A stretch of 64,000 nt of DNA from Cyclospora cayetanensis (taxonomy: Eukaryota; Apicomplexa; Conoidasida; Eucoccidiorida; Eimeriidae): contig NW_020312108.1 in NCBI RefSeq assembly GCF_002999335.1, forward strand, positions 26,709-90,708. Direction: 5' to 3'. Positions within the stretch are counted from its first letter, which is position 1, and each line of letters starts with the position of its first letter. The translations under genes and the position numbers were made by a program. Positions 22,765 through 34,753 of this stretch are shown here, in pieces. The notes under the pieces were generated by a model. The model saw nothing but the letters and a program-made list of their open reading frames with translations. It was not told the origin of the DNA and searched no databases.

Positions 22765-25700
22765 CTCCAGCTGGGGAAAGAGGTGGCCTGGGCTTTTTGG
22801 CTAGCTGGCTGGGGGGTAGCCGACTGCTGCTGGGGAAGCGCCCAGTATTCAGGGGTTTAAGTGAAATCCATCAATTATTCGCCTTATAAATAGTAAGTGA
22901 CGACCTTAGAAGCTATTCGTTTGGGTGAAAGATCAGCAGATGCTCTCTTGTAGTGGCCAATAGCGTTGAGCCGCCAGTGGAGGGGTAGACAGGAAGAAAA
23001 GCTGCTACACCCGCAGAGGAATCAATCCCTAAAACGTGAAAAGGAATCGAAAAATGAGTGAAGCCCTAGCAAGGGGGGAAAAGAACTAGCTGAGCTTTCG
23101 AGGTCGGGGAGACCAGTAGGAGCGACCACTCACTATTCAAGTTCAACGTGCTTTCGCTTTCTAGACGCATGGATATCTGGATGCTTAGATCAGAACATTT
23201 CCTCTTCTTGCCTGATGCGCAATAATGAAGGACTTCTGAACACGAAGCGGGGCAAGGCAACGTCAGGTAGAAGCACTACGAGCAGCGTCCCGCTCCCCCC
23301 TCCCCCACGAGACTGTTGCCCAGGCTCACAGGCAAGCACGGGGCGTTACAGTGGAGTTAATCCTCAATAGAAGTGCTGTTTGGCAGATAATGGCAAAGTG
23401 CTGCGGTTAAATTGAGCAGAAGCGGGTATTAAGCCCTAGAGACCGAAAGACAGCCGCCCTGCACAAGACTCTAGGTGGACATGCGAAAACAGCCGAGTGG
23501 GGTTCTGTCGATTCGGGTGCGCAAGCTGTCTTCCTTTTCGGAGGTTTTTCGTCGTGTAAGCAGTTTTTTTCGATATACGTAACTATAGATATTCAAATCC
23601 CTGACGTCTTGTAATTCTTGCCCGAGGAAAGTCATACAACTCCTACTTCGCGTAAGATGTGCCAGTGGCCTCCCCACTGTCCACACAGATGGTACGCGCA
23701 TGGCCATCCTATTGAGGCTGCGGATCGGAGCATATATCATGTTAGCGGAGGTTCCCCTTTAGTGTACTACAATATCTATTAAGCACAGCGTATCCAGGGC
23801 TACGATGCGACGTAAAACCCGCACTAGTCCCTGTCCCGTCCACGCTCACCACGCCATGCTGTGTCTCTTAAGCTTTACCCTTCCCATTCACAGTGACATT
23901 TGCTATCCGTCTAGCATAGATAGAGCTGGAAGATCAAAGAAAAAGTAGCCATATCTGCCGCAGGCTGTTGTTGATTCATTCCTAATACAAAAAACTCATC
24001 TGCACTGCGGTGCATGCGCCTGCTAGTTCCATGCCACGACCTCGACCTCCCCATGTCTTCGGGAGCTGGGGTACAACATTGCATAAAGCTCTTCTTTCCT
24101 TCTAGATGTTGACGCTATGGAATGAACGCAGTACAACGAATACAATCACGACTTCCTTCGGGGCATGAGCTGGAAGACTCAACCTGTATTTTTGCGTTCC
24201 GAACACTTAATCAGACAGCAGCTTAACAATAGAGCGAAAATGTAACTGAACAAAATGTGGTTCGATATACTCGGAAAGCTCCAAGCTGTAGTAATAACAA
24301 CTCCAATAAGGGTGGAACCCGAGGGATGCTTAGCTCTCCACCTCCCCTGATGGCTACGACAAGGCCTTCAAGGCTGCGAACCTTGCTGCATACTCTAAAA
24401 AGCTATTCAGTCCCACACTACTAACAAAGGTTTTGCTCGGGTGTCTTACAACACCATGTATGAATGCCTCTATTGTGCTCAAAACTTGGGGCTACCTGCA
24501 GCAGGCTGGCACCTTATGGACGGAGGGTAGAGGAACAGTAAAGATTCCTTGAAGAAAGGTAAAACTGACCTAAATCTTGTGTGCATTCGAGCTAAGGGCC
24601 TGATTGCAGACCTAGGAGGAGTTTCACTCTTGTGGAAAAAGCCATAACAAGCTCAGGACAGCCAGGCCCAACCACCCCACCTGTAAATTTACTACTGAGC
24701 ACCAGAAGAGAAGCCTCTCGGGCCACAAGGGGCCTATGTTATGGATCGCCTTCATAAACCCGGGCAAAGAAGCGAATGTTTCTGCTCGATGGAGTGCTGC
24801 TCGCAGGGTTTCTCAGACTACCTCATTGAATCGTTGCAGAGGCAGCGCCGTGTAGGCATTTCTGCTATGCAGATCCTTGTGTGAACTTTGCTGTTAAGGG
24901 TGTCTTTGTTCCGGGTCCTTTGTAACAATGAACTCCTTTTCCGCTATGCCGCTAGCATGCGAACTGCGGAGAGTCAATTAGTGCTCTGCGACCCCGTTAC
25001 TGCCCTAAGTCTCGCTGCCACACATCTATCGTCCTGCCTGCCTGCCTCTCTTTCTCATTCGACAGCCGGTATTCCCCTCAGGCAGAAGCCTGTTTAGAAG
25101 TCTTCATTTCTCGCTTACCCGCTGCCTACCCAACACAATGGTGCACTAAGGTATAGAGACACAGGCGAGAAAATATATGACCGCACACTAAGACCCAGAG
25201 CATGTAGATAAGCACAAGCAATTATATGCAAAATTTCAACTAGATGCATCCTGACCCGAAAACCAGCTTATTGATTATCAAACCTTCAATCCATCTCACA
25301 CAGGGCTGCTTGCTGCAGCATCAGCAGCAGCAGCCACCGCAACGAGCGAGGCCCTGAACGGCTTTCTCGCTCATCAGCACCTTCGTGGTACAAGACCCTT
25401 CCACAATGGGCCGCTGCTCGTTGTATCTACATGGGCCTCTGCTGCTTCGAGAGCCTTGGGAGGCCTAGGCGGGCTTGAAGAAGACGCGGATGTCATGTAG
25501 TTTAGTGTTGCTTCCACCAAGTGGCGCCGCTCTCTGAGCAAAGAGACACAGGTTCAGCTAGACGCATATCAGGGAGGAGCAGTGTCGGGCAGCAGACAAG
25601 TGTGTGCTGCAGCACAGAGAACAGCGAGCGGGATCGACAGAAAGAGAAACTTAAGGCCAGACTAAGGCAGAGCGACTGGCAAGGAGTGAGACGGAGAAGC

Positions 25701-25773
25701 ACACATATGGATCTGGAGGCTAGCACAAACAGCGACATAGTGACAGCATGGAAATGCATCCATCGGGCGAAGG
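22765..25773. other. intergenic, no gene recognised
   Basis: About 3 kb with no supported gene between the CCCH gene start and the 3' end of the right TRAIP-like gene. G/C-rich islands at 23290-23340 and 24650-24700 are not coding in any frame I trust. Confidence 0.45.
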
Positions 25774-26814
25774 CTACAGATCGGCACTTTGGGCAGCTCC
25801 TTTGCCCTTCCTCTGAAGGTCCTCACAGTGCGCGGAGTTGCTGAGGCGCTGCAGCACAAACTTCTCGATGAAGCGAGGGCTTGCGGTTGAGAGGGGACAC
25901 CCCTTGTCAGGCCTCCTGGTATCCCCCTCATGGACGTGTGGGGTGTTGACCATCCAAGTCGGAGTGAAAAAGAGGCACCCTGCACCGCCGAAGGGGTTGA
26001 AGGCATACCAGGAGAAAGGGATCCACTAACGACGTCGTCCGTGCTGCTGCTGCTGCTACTGCTACTGCTGCTGCTGCTGCTACTGTTGCTGCTGCTGCTG
26101 CTGCTGTTGCTGGTGGAGTCCGCTGAAGGAACGGGGGGAGTTGATGGGGGATATACTGGCTGCAGCAAGACGTTTAGGGCGGCCTTGGGGTCGTCTTCAT
26201 AGGATTCGCCTTCTCCCAAGTCAAAAACCTCGGGTTGCTGCATCTCATTCTCCCTTGCGCTGTTGTTGCCCTTGGGGGAGCTGTTGTTGCTGTGGCTGAA
26301 GGTGTGAATGTAACCGGCCGTTCCACAGCGAGCATCAGCCGCGGGAGCAGTCTGGCGCGCACTCTGTCGCAGGGCACCTGCTGCATTTAATTCTCTTTCG
26401 ATCGGAGCAGCACTCGGTACTGGTGGGAGTGAGGTTACCGTTGGTGCTGCCTCACGGTGAAAGGAAAGGCAATCTGCAATTCTTAGCATCCGGGGGTCTG
26501 AGAAATCCTGCGACTCATTGCTGCTGATGCTGAATGCCTCAGGCGCAGTGTGCTGCTGCAACTGCTGTGGCTGCTGCTGTTGCGCCTCTGTTTGTAGACG
26601 AAGCTCCGCTGGGCCATTGTGGGTTGCTGCTGGTGGTGTTTCTGCGGTGCGCGCAGGGGGTGGTACTGCAGCAGCAGCAACCCCACCACTACCACTCGCT
26701 GCGAGTACGGCCTGCGATACCGACGAGCCGGTGGGTTGTTCCTTGGGGCCCTTTTTGGGAGGTCTTATTGAGGACCTGACACCGGATTCAAGAACTGTAG
26801 AGCGAAGTAGCGTA

Positions 26815-26848
<34 letters not shown>

Positions 26849-29432
26849 ACAGCCCTCTTAGTGTGCGCAGGGATTCGGAGCTACGCAGGCTTTCCAATTC
26901 GTCTTCCTCATCCTCCGATTCGACGGAGATAGTATGAGCTGCTGTATTTGTTGCTCTTTCTCCCGAGGGTCGCTCTTCTGGCATCTCGGACCGCGATGTA
27001 AGGGCGTCCAAAGGCGGACGGCGTTTCCTGCGGAGCGATGCCGTTGCGGCTGCTGCGGTGATCGATGTGGGTGTCCTCTCCGCTGAGCTATCCGCAGGAA
27101 TAGTCGAAGGGGCGGAGTTGGCTTTCAATCGAGGGCTTGAGGAGCTGCAACATTGCACGCACCATCCAGCGAAGGGGCCGCGGTGTTGAGACCATTTGCG
27201 ATCTCAGGAGCACGACTATGCGTTGCCGTGAAAGCGAAAGACAATGCATTGATTCCCTTTCTTACCCGCATCTGCAGGAGTCTTGCAGGGCTTCTAATGC
27301 CTTGCGCAGTCTGCGGAGTCCACGCATGCAACAGAGCTCTTTCAGGAAAATGAACAGGTCGAACTGGAATTTTTCTTTCGGTTCCCAGAACTGCGGGGAT
27401 CTCTTAAAAGCAGCATCCTCAGCAAGCTCTATGGCTTGTGCTGAGTCATCACGGATAAGGGTCTAGAAGAAGAGATAAGTGTCATGATGCATTCGGGATT
27501 TTGGGTGTATGGCTTGGAAGATACTCGTGAAGGCGCTTCTTCGCAGTCCATTCTTGCCGCAGCTTTTCCTTTTTGAGCCTCTCTTTGTCCCTGCAACAAA
27601 CCAGCAATAAAGGGTAAAAATGAAAGACCGTTATAGATGCAGCAACGAGAGCAACAGCCGCAGCATCGACAGCACCACCTGAACAAAAAAGGGAGCCTAC
27701 CTTTGCAGGACTGTCATGGCTCTATGCAGGGTCAGCACGGCGTCTTCCAATCTGCCCCACTGAGCAGTGGCAGCAACACACCAGCACACAGCTCAGCTGC
27801 ACTAAACGTCGAGGAAACAGAGACCCTCAACGTTTTTGCCGGGAGCACACGGAAATCAGCATAAGGGACCCTTTCAGCAGCGCAGTTGGCTGGCACGCGG
27901 ACCGATCTAAAGTCATTAAGCAGCAGCTGAGCTCGATCCTCAGGAGGCGCATCTCCGATCAACCTGAAGCAACCTCACCATACGGGCCGTACGACTATAA
28001 AGAATGATGGCTTATGCATGCAGGTGCATCAAACTGATGCACGAGTTGTGTGCAGCGGCAGCAGCAGCCACTGAATCAGCAGCACCCCAAGCTCTAATAG
28101 AAGCAGCATCAACACTACCACCCGCAGGTCTTATCAGCGTGAAGTACACAGTCCGCATCACTGGCAGCAGCCGCAGCAAGACGTGCCCTTTGAGTGTCTT
28201 CTCAAGAGCCGTTTGCTGTTGTCTTGCCAATTCTAACTGTCCAAGGGCCTTCCTTGTTTTGGCTTGCTCGACTACCAGCTGTCTGAGGGTTTGCTGCAGC
28301 TCTTTCTCCGCTGTTGACGCTGCCGATGCTGCTGCTGCTCTCTCTTTGGCCGTTTCCGCAGCACACCGCTTCTCCACCGCCTCGATTTCCCCTGCGTGAG
28401 CTCTGACCGCGGCTTCCAGCTCTTCCAAACGTGTCTGTAGCGGCGGCAGCAGCAACACACCAACAAGTGCTGCAGCGCGAGCGAGACACAAGGAGGGACA
28501 GCAGGAGACACGCCAACAGCAGAAGCAAGAGCTTACCTCGAGGGCTTGCTTCTCTTTGCGAACTATCATGAGCTCCCCCTGAGGCAGTCGCAGCGAACGT
28601 CTAGGCTGTACAACGTAGTGCCAAATCCCTAAAGCCAAAGCGATTCCTTCCTTTTTTAAAAAGCCGAGATTCCTAACGCCTACCCTCAGCTTTTCCAAGA
28701 GAGGCTCGGGTTCTTGAGAAGGGAAAGTTTCTGCTCAGTCAAGACACAGGACAAACCCTAAAGCCCCAATGTGTAGATCCCACCCACTCCCGTTCGTCTT
28801 TATTGGAAGCCCTAAGCCTCCGTCAAGAACTATCCTCAAGAAAGCACTTCCTAAGCAGTAGGCAAACTGTCACATCGTGCATGCCCTTGCCTGCATGCGC
28901 CGAACTCCACATAAAGCGAAGCTTCAAACGGGGCCCGCAAGTCTTCCTGCAGATAGGGCATCCTCCCTTGCTGCCGTGCCCGCTGCTGGCTAGCCACTGA
29001 TCCACGCTGTAGAGACACTTCACACGCAAGCATCACGGCCTATGTGAGCCCCCCGACAAGAGTGCGCGTCAGCCCACGGCAGCGGAGGGGGATCTCGATA
29101 CATCGGAGAGGCCACAAGTGCCTGTAGGTTACTGTGGAAGGAGCCCGAGGTACATGCACATATTTGACGCTCTAAGAGCAGCACCTCAGAGCCGCCAGCC
29201 CGTCCTCGAGGCAAAGAAAGGCACAAAAGAGAGTTTTGAGGGCCCCTAGGGGAGTTCTCAGGAGTTGTAAGAAGCACGCAACATCCTCCCCCGTCCACGT
29301 GCCTAGAGGCCCCTCTCTTTGAATGCTGGCATACCACTTGAGGTGGAAGACGTGTCCACAGGAGACAGCAGCGAGGTCTGTAGTGGCCGGCTCAAAGCAA
29401 ATCGAGCAGTCAGGAGGCTGAATTTCTCCCAT
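25774..29432 (-). CDS. TRAIP-like RING/coiled-coil E3 ubiquitin ligase (right paralog)
   Basis: Exon 1 is 29432-29335 (98 nt, MGEIQPPDCSIC...), with donor GTATGC. Exon 2 starts at 29006 after CTCTACAG and supplies VDQW and CPICR. RING ligands are C9, C12, C25, H27, H30, C33, C49 and C52 with W37. Later coding blocks: 28605-28537 (ends KEKQALE, donor GTAAGC), 28434 to about 28180 (Ala/Glu/Lys/Gln coiled coil beginning TRLEELEAAV), around 27590-27530 (basic coil), up to 27266 (FWEPKEKFQFDLFIFLKEL segment, donor GTAAGA), and the long exon from 27144. That exon encodes an acidic patch, Gln and Ser runs and a long disordered tail. Its uninterrupted frame stops at 25662, but a second frame beginning RFIEKFVLQRLSN and stopping at 25774-25776 looks more protein-like, implying a last intron. 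Ends of exons 2, 4 and 5 are unresolved. Probable nuclear ubiquitin ligase. Confidence 0.7.
26038..26112 (-). repeat. CTG-type triplet tract (polyserine on the coding strand)
   Basis: CTGCTGCTGCTACTG repeats, read on minus as AGC/AGT, give a Ser run in the last long exon of the right TRAIP-like gene. A second tract at 26817-26846 encodes Gln in the same protein. The plus-strand frame over it would be poly-Leu and is a shadow. Confidence 0.85.
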
Positions 29433-30425
29433 TGGTGCTGGTGCTGCGGGAGCCGCCGACGCTAGTGACGAGGCTATTACTGGGGCGGCAGCGGGCCCTT
29501 TCGATGCAGCTGGTCTGCTCAACAGACGCTGCTGATGGTGGTGCTCTACAGCTGTTGCTGCTGTGACGGCCGCTGCTGTTGCTGCATTGCAAACTGCTTA
29601 TGCATGTGCAGCGGCGGCTACTGCAACATACGTACAAGGGCCCCTTCCGCCGCGTCACCGGTCAGGGGCCCCCAAGGGCCTCAGAACTGTCCCCTTATGC
29701 CGATTATGGGGGCATCTGAAGGCACAGGCATGGTGGGGGGGAGTGGGGGTCTTCCGGGGCCCCCCAGTGATGTCTTAAGGGTTTAAAGGCCGGCAAGGCA
29801 GGGAAAGTGTCTCAAAAACGAGGAAGCGTTCATTTGCACATGACACTATTGCAATCAGAAACAAAGATGATAACGCCTAGAGAACAGGGAATTTCAATAT
29901 GTATACTGCAGGGGTTCCACGAACACCGGGGTGGGTGGGATGGGGCCCCTCACTACAGCTGGGACTACACAACAGTGGCACTAGGTTGCCTTGCTTGCAT
30001 GAGGAAAGCAGAATAAACCATATGGGGAGTGGAATTTCGAATAATAAACTCAAAGACTACCATTCTTTGCTTTGAAGCCCGAAATTACCGCTGACGTCTC
30101 CTTCGGTGGTTTGATAGGGGCCCTGTTGCAGTCGTCTGTGGGGCCCCTCACAAATGGCCCTGCAGGGGTCATCAACCCACACTCAACGGCACTTTGCTGA
30201 ATGTTATACCGTCATGAAGTCTGATTCCTCTCCCTCTCAGAGGAGAATACAATCAGAGTGCTCGGCAAGGCAATTTCTCTTGGTGCGAGTGTGACACACA
30301 GGAATGCGGAGCTTTCTGCGTTTCGGTCTGGAATTCTTCGAAGCCAGCGAACACACGGCGGCGCACTCATGTTGTAGCAGCGTCGGCTGCTGCAGCAGCT
30401 ACTGCAGCAGTGCGTCTCAAGCGCA
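29433..30425. other. divergent intergenic region
   Basis: Separates the start of the right TRAIP-like gene (-) from the start of the MATH-like gene (+), so it should hold both promoters. It contains several GGGGCCCC-type palindromic runs (29640, 29757, 29946, 30119, 30143). The minus frame stays open upstream of 29432 to a TTG at 29522, but there is no upstream ATG in it. Confidence 0.5.
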
Positions 30426-31256
30426 ATGAGTTGGTACTTCAGATGTCTGCTGCAGGCGCTGCATCCCGTCCAGCTGGCACCGCTTTTGCTCTTCCTGTGT
30501 GCGCTCTGCTGCTTTTGCCTATTTAGCAGTAGCTATGCTGTGCAAATACTGCAGCAGAGTCAGCAGCAGCAGCTATGTCATAGTCTCGGACCCTGGGCTG
30601 CAAAGCCTCAGCGCTTTGTGCCACAGGGGTTTCTGAGTCTTTCAGCAGCAGCAGCACCAAAAGTTACGCTAACCTCGTCCAATCCGCCGAGAAGACACTG
30701 TTCTTATCACCAGAGACCCCGCAGGCCCTTACTTGCTACTTCAGGAACAACAGTTGGAATCGCAGCTGCTGGTTCGGCAAATACTGCAACTACTGACTCT
30801 TTGCCTATATGCCCCCAAGAAGAGGACAGTTCAAAGCAGCATGTGAAGGTTTCTGCATCAGAAGCTGCAGCAGTGGCAGCAAAAGCTGCAGAAGACTCTA
30901 AGACGGCCTTCGTGTTAGATGCTTCAGTTTTTGGTGGTGCAAGTCCTTTTGCTGCGCAGCCCCTTGGCTATCAGGACGTAATGCGTGGATATGACAGGTG
31001 CTCTTCGGATGCCGTTGCGCCATTTGCTCATGCTGCTGCTGCTCCTGCCACATTGAAGGCGTCATACCTTGGGTGGTACTGCTGCCCGATCCTGCCAATA
31101 AATATGTATTTAAACATGTCTTACTTGTGTGGCTGCTGCTGCGCCTGCACCTCGGCAGGTCACTCGCTCTTCCCTTCAAAGCTCCAGATGCAGGACGAGC
31201 CCCTCTGAAAAGCCCCCCCGCGGATCCTGTAGACTTCCTTCTGAATCTGAGGAAGA

Positions 31257-31293
<37 letters not shown>

Positions 31294-34200
31294 TTCCACC
31301 AGTGAAAGTGCTGAAAGCAGCGCCAGCGCGGCAGCGACAGCAGGACGCGGAACTGAAGCACTGCCACCAACAGATACGGACATGCGCATATTCTCCAGCT
31401 TTGACTATGAGACCTATTTTGGACCTGGTGTGCGCTACGAGCCAATACGGGACGGCTTTTTGGTGTTTCCACCCCTCTATCCAGATCGCGTCTTCATCCT
31501 CCAGGCTTCCGAGCACCCCCTGCTGCAGCAGCAGAGGCAGCAGCAACAACAGGAGGAGGAACCTGGGCCGGAGTGGCTTCGCGTGACCCCCGACGCAAAA
31601 GTTAAAAGAGCTGCCGCTGCTCTTGCTGGAGCTGACGGCTATGGGGCCCCCGAGTTCGAGCTAGGGGGCCCCCATGGAGCCACTGGAGCCCCCGGACTTA
31701 TCCCAGAAAGGTCCCCCTCCTACGTGAACCCTAGAAACCCCTTCCTGAGGACTGGAAGGCTCATGGAATACGAGCGAAGAGAAGCCGACTCGGGTAAATT
31801 CGTGTGCACTGACTGGTGCCTCCAGCTACTATAGACATGCTGCAATCACCGACCTTCCGCATGTTCCCTTGACGCCACCGCGATTATTGTGGCTGCTGCT
31901 GCCGGATTTGTCCTCTCGCGTTTGATTGTTTCAGGGCCTCAGCAGCGCCAGAAGTGGGGTATGGACGACGTGAAGGGCGATATACCCAGGGGCCCCCAGG
32001 GGGCCCCAAATGACCGCTTCAAGGTTCGAGCAACATTTTCACAGTGGCTGTTTCTGCAGCTGCACAGAAGCTGCTGTCGCCGAAACTTTCGGGAGGCTGC
32101 TTGTGGTGTTGTTGCTGCTGCTGTACAGGAGTTGGTGGATTCAGTGGACTGGACTCGCGAGCACCCGACCCTTGTGGACAAGAACCACTACAAGAGGTTT
32201 GTTGGCAGCAGAAGCAGTAGCAGCAGCCACTGCTGCTGCTCTTTCTCAGTCTGCCTCCTAGTATTTGCACGAAAAAGGCTAGGAGGCTTTCATCGTCTGC
32301 TGCTCTACATGTACTGGAGCCCGAAATCTTATAGCGACTGGGTGTCAAACAGCCGGCGCGCCTGTGCTCTTTTTTCTTTGACTTGCTCTCCTCCAGCTAA
32401 GGCGCTCGGAGCCTGACTGTCTAGCTCCTCACATGGTTCTTCATAAATAAGTGGACCTTTGGGAGGGCTGGGCAGCCTTTGGGATGGCTACCTGGAGGCG
32501 TTGCGGCGCCCAGCTGCTTTGCCCCTACGATTGTCTCCCTCTGCGGCTTCTCATCTTTGTTTCAGACGTGCGATTACTGGAGTCGATGCAGGTGAATGTG
32601 CAAATATCGCAGTATATGGATATATATATATATGCTGGGAGGCAATCTTGCTCTGTGCTTCGCGTGTAGGTCCTTTTTGGAAACGGGGATAGGGGATCCA
32701 AACCGCAACACCGACAGTTACTTCGATCCTCAGTTCTTCGGAGCTGTTGAAGGGCCCCCGTATGCTGCGGATGCTGGATCTTCCTTTTCATGGGCCCTCT
32801 ACTGGGTCCCCTGGCTGGCGAAGAAGCACATCAGGGGCGGTCAACCCATCAAAAGTGATTGCTTCTCCCTTGGCGGCATTGACCCCCTTCAGGTCAGCTC
32901 GCAAGGCGCACAACATGCTAAGTTATGGGCGCACAGCTTTCGGGGAGAAAGGGGGAAGAGGAGAAAGGCGCAGGTGTGAGGCCTTGGCCGTAGGCGTACA
33001 CGACAGGGCAGGGCTGTGGTGTATCGGTGAATCCCGAACGTGTCTTGGCTGCCGTTGTATAAATGATTTCTTGCGCGCCTCCTCACGGGTGCTTCTCCTA
33101 GAGATGCTGCTATTGAGCTGCTTTCCCTGTTGTTTCTGCTGTATCTGCAGCTTTGGTTTTACCCAGATGGAACCCCTGAGTCGCTCCCTGGATTTTGTTC
33201 GCTAAAACTCATCACCAGGCCTGGGTGGCACCTGCCATTCCCCGTCACCTTCTGGGTGCAGGGTGCCCCTGCCCTGCCTCACTTCCAGCGCCAGAAGCGA
33301 CAAGAATGGCGGCAGCAAGAGCATCAGCAGCACAAGAGGGCCCAAAGCCGCAGAACAACCTCCAAAGGATCCCACAAAACACAGCCTGTCGCTCCCCACC
33401 ATGACCTCTCGAGGCCCTCCAGAGTCTCGGTGGGGCCGATCTGGAGGGAGACTGCGGAATGTGTTGCATACTGCAGCAGCTTCTGCAGGTTCGTCCGTGT
33501 CAAACACGCTTTCACGAGCTCCTTCTCGTTTGTACCTCAGCTCTTGAAGAGCTGCACCGACACTGTCCTTCCCACACACCCCGTAGTAGCTCAGCAGCTG
33601 GGGGAAAGTACGCCTTGTCATAACCCGTCTTTTGTTGGCCTTTCGGGCGGTCTGCGTTCATCCAGAAAATGCCCGCAGGTTGCCATTCCTTGCAAATCTG
33701 CCATGCCCTGTGTATGCAGACTCCTCGACAAGGGGAGCTACCAGGTGTCTATGAGCCCTCCTCCTCTGCCGCCCTCAGAACTCCCTTCTGAAGCTGTTGC
33801 AATACATTTCAATCCGGAGACGGATGTCGTTTTAGACGCCTTTGGAGGGGTGCAAGTGGGCGTCGCCGTAGGAGATCAGGAATGGGAGTGGGACGGAGGT
33901 GCCGTGGACTATGAGCAGTGGCTAAAGAGGCAAAGCGCATATCCTGACGATAATGAGCTTGAGCAAACACTGCCCCCAGAGTCAGCCACTCCACAGCCGC
34001 CCCTCAACCCCCCCTTTATTTCTCCCCCCTCCCTGCTTGTGCCTCATTCTCTGCCTGTGTCTTGCTCCTTCTGAGTCAATCGCTCTCTGCTCCGTCAATC
34101 ATCGTTTTCATTCCCTTCTCGTAAGGCATATCCGTCCTCGCAGAAATCCAGACACCGTGGTAGCCTATCTCTTGCAGCAGCCTCCGCCCTTTCACTCTCC

Positions 34201-34753
34201 CAAGACCAGCAAAGATGGCACTGCTGGGGACACACGCAAGGAAACTGACTACTGAAAGAGACTTATAGAGTGGCAGACGAAATACAAGCGTGCATCAACA
34301 TTCCACTATCACCATGGGCAAGCAGCGGAAGCAGCCAAGACCGGCGGGCCTTTTAGGCCTTTTCTTCGTGTGCTATCCTTTGCTTGAGAAAAACCTTTTC
34401 ATGTCTTCCTTGCTGCTCCCCCCATTCTGCCCTTTCCCTGTCTCCCTACCGCTCTGTTTTTTCTGTGCGTACTCATTCGTAGTAAAAAAGATCGCCAGTT
34501 TGCACATAGCCAGTAAGTACACCCCTGAAAGGCGTTAGGTCCGTTGCTTGTGTGTGTACGTATCTGTGTGTGTGTATGTGCTTCATCTACTGTTTGTATC
34601 TTCAGCTTCACTCACAGTCCCCACTACGAAAATTTCAAATATGCAGACGTTCCCGATAAACACTTTTCTCGCTATTTGCCGGCTGCACTCCCCCCAGCAA
34701 TCACAGGAGAGAGGCTCGAGGCTGCACTCATGAGGCCTGGGAACCCTTACTAA
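30426..34753 (+). CDS. secretory-pathway protein with probable MATH-like domain
   Basis: Nine-exon model, about 696 aa: 30426-30997, 31159-31793, 31935-32023, 32129-32196, 32566-32591, 32693-32892, 33151-33255, 33733-33980, 34606-34753. Phases agree at every junction; the start of exon 8 and its donor are less certain. Residues 1-40 contain a strong hydrophobic core (LAPLLLFLCALCCFCLF), a signal peptide or anchor. Residues 40-260 are Ala/Ser/Gln-rich. A conserved-looking region follows (RIFSSFDYETYFGPG, YEPIRDGFLVFPP). Exons 6-7 encode SSFSWALYWVPWL, IKSDCFSLGGIDPLQLWFYP and FCSLKLITRPGW, the order of features seen in MATH/TRAF-type beta-sandwich domains (FxW start, then S-x2-F, then LxFYPxG, then SL-L). 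The C-terminus ends RPGNPY. The molecular role is unknown. Apicoplast or endomembrane targeting is possible from the bipartite-like N-terminus but not shown. Confidence 0.62.
31258..31292 (+). repeat. AGC tract coding polyserine
   Basis: An uninterrupted AGC run in exon 2 of the MATH-like gene gives a Ser run just after LRKSN. A CAG/CAA tract at 31522-31552 gives Gln further on. Confidence 0.85.

Noticed and set aside
25930..26202. Plus-strand frame with a long poly-Leu run
   Set aside because: It is the antisense of the AGC/AGT polyserine tract in the right TRAIP-like gene; CTG repeats are open in several frames.
29007..29340. Junction at the shared AAGTG in the right RING gene
   Set aside because: It would need non-GT-AG ends. 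The acceptor CTCTACAG|C a few bases on restores C33 and VDQW in phase with a canonical junction.
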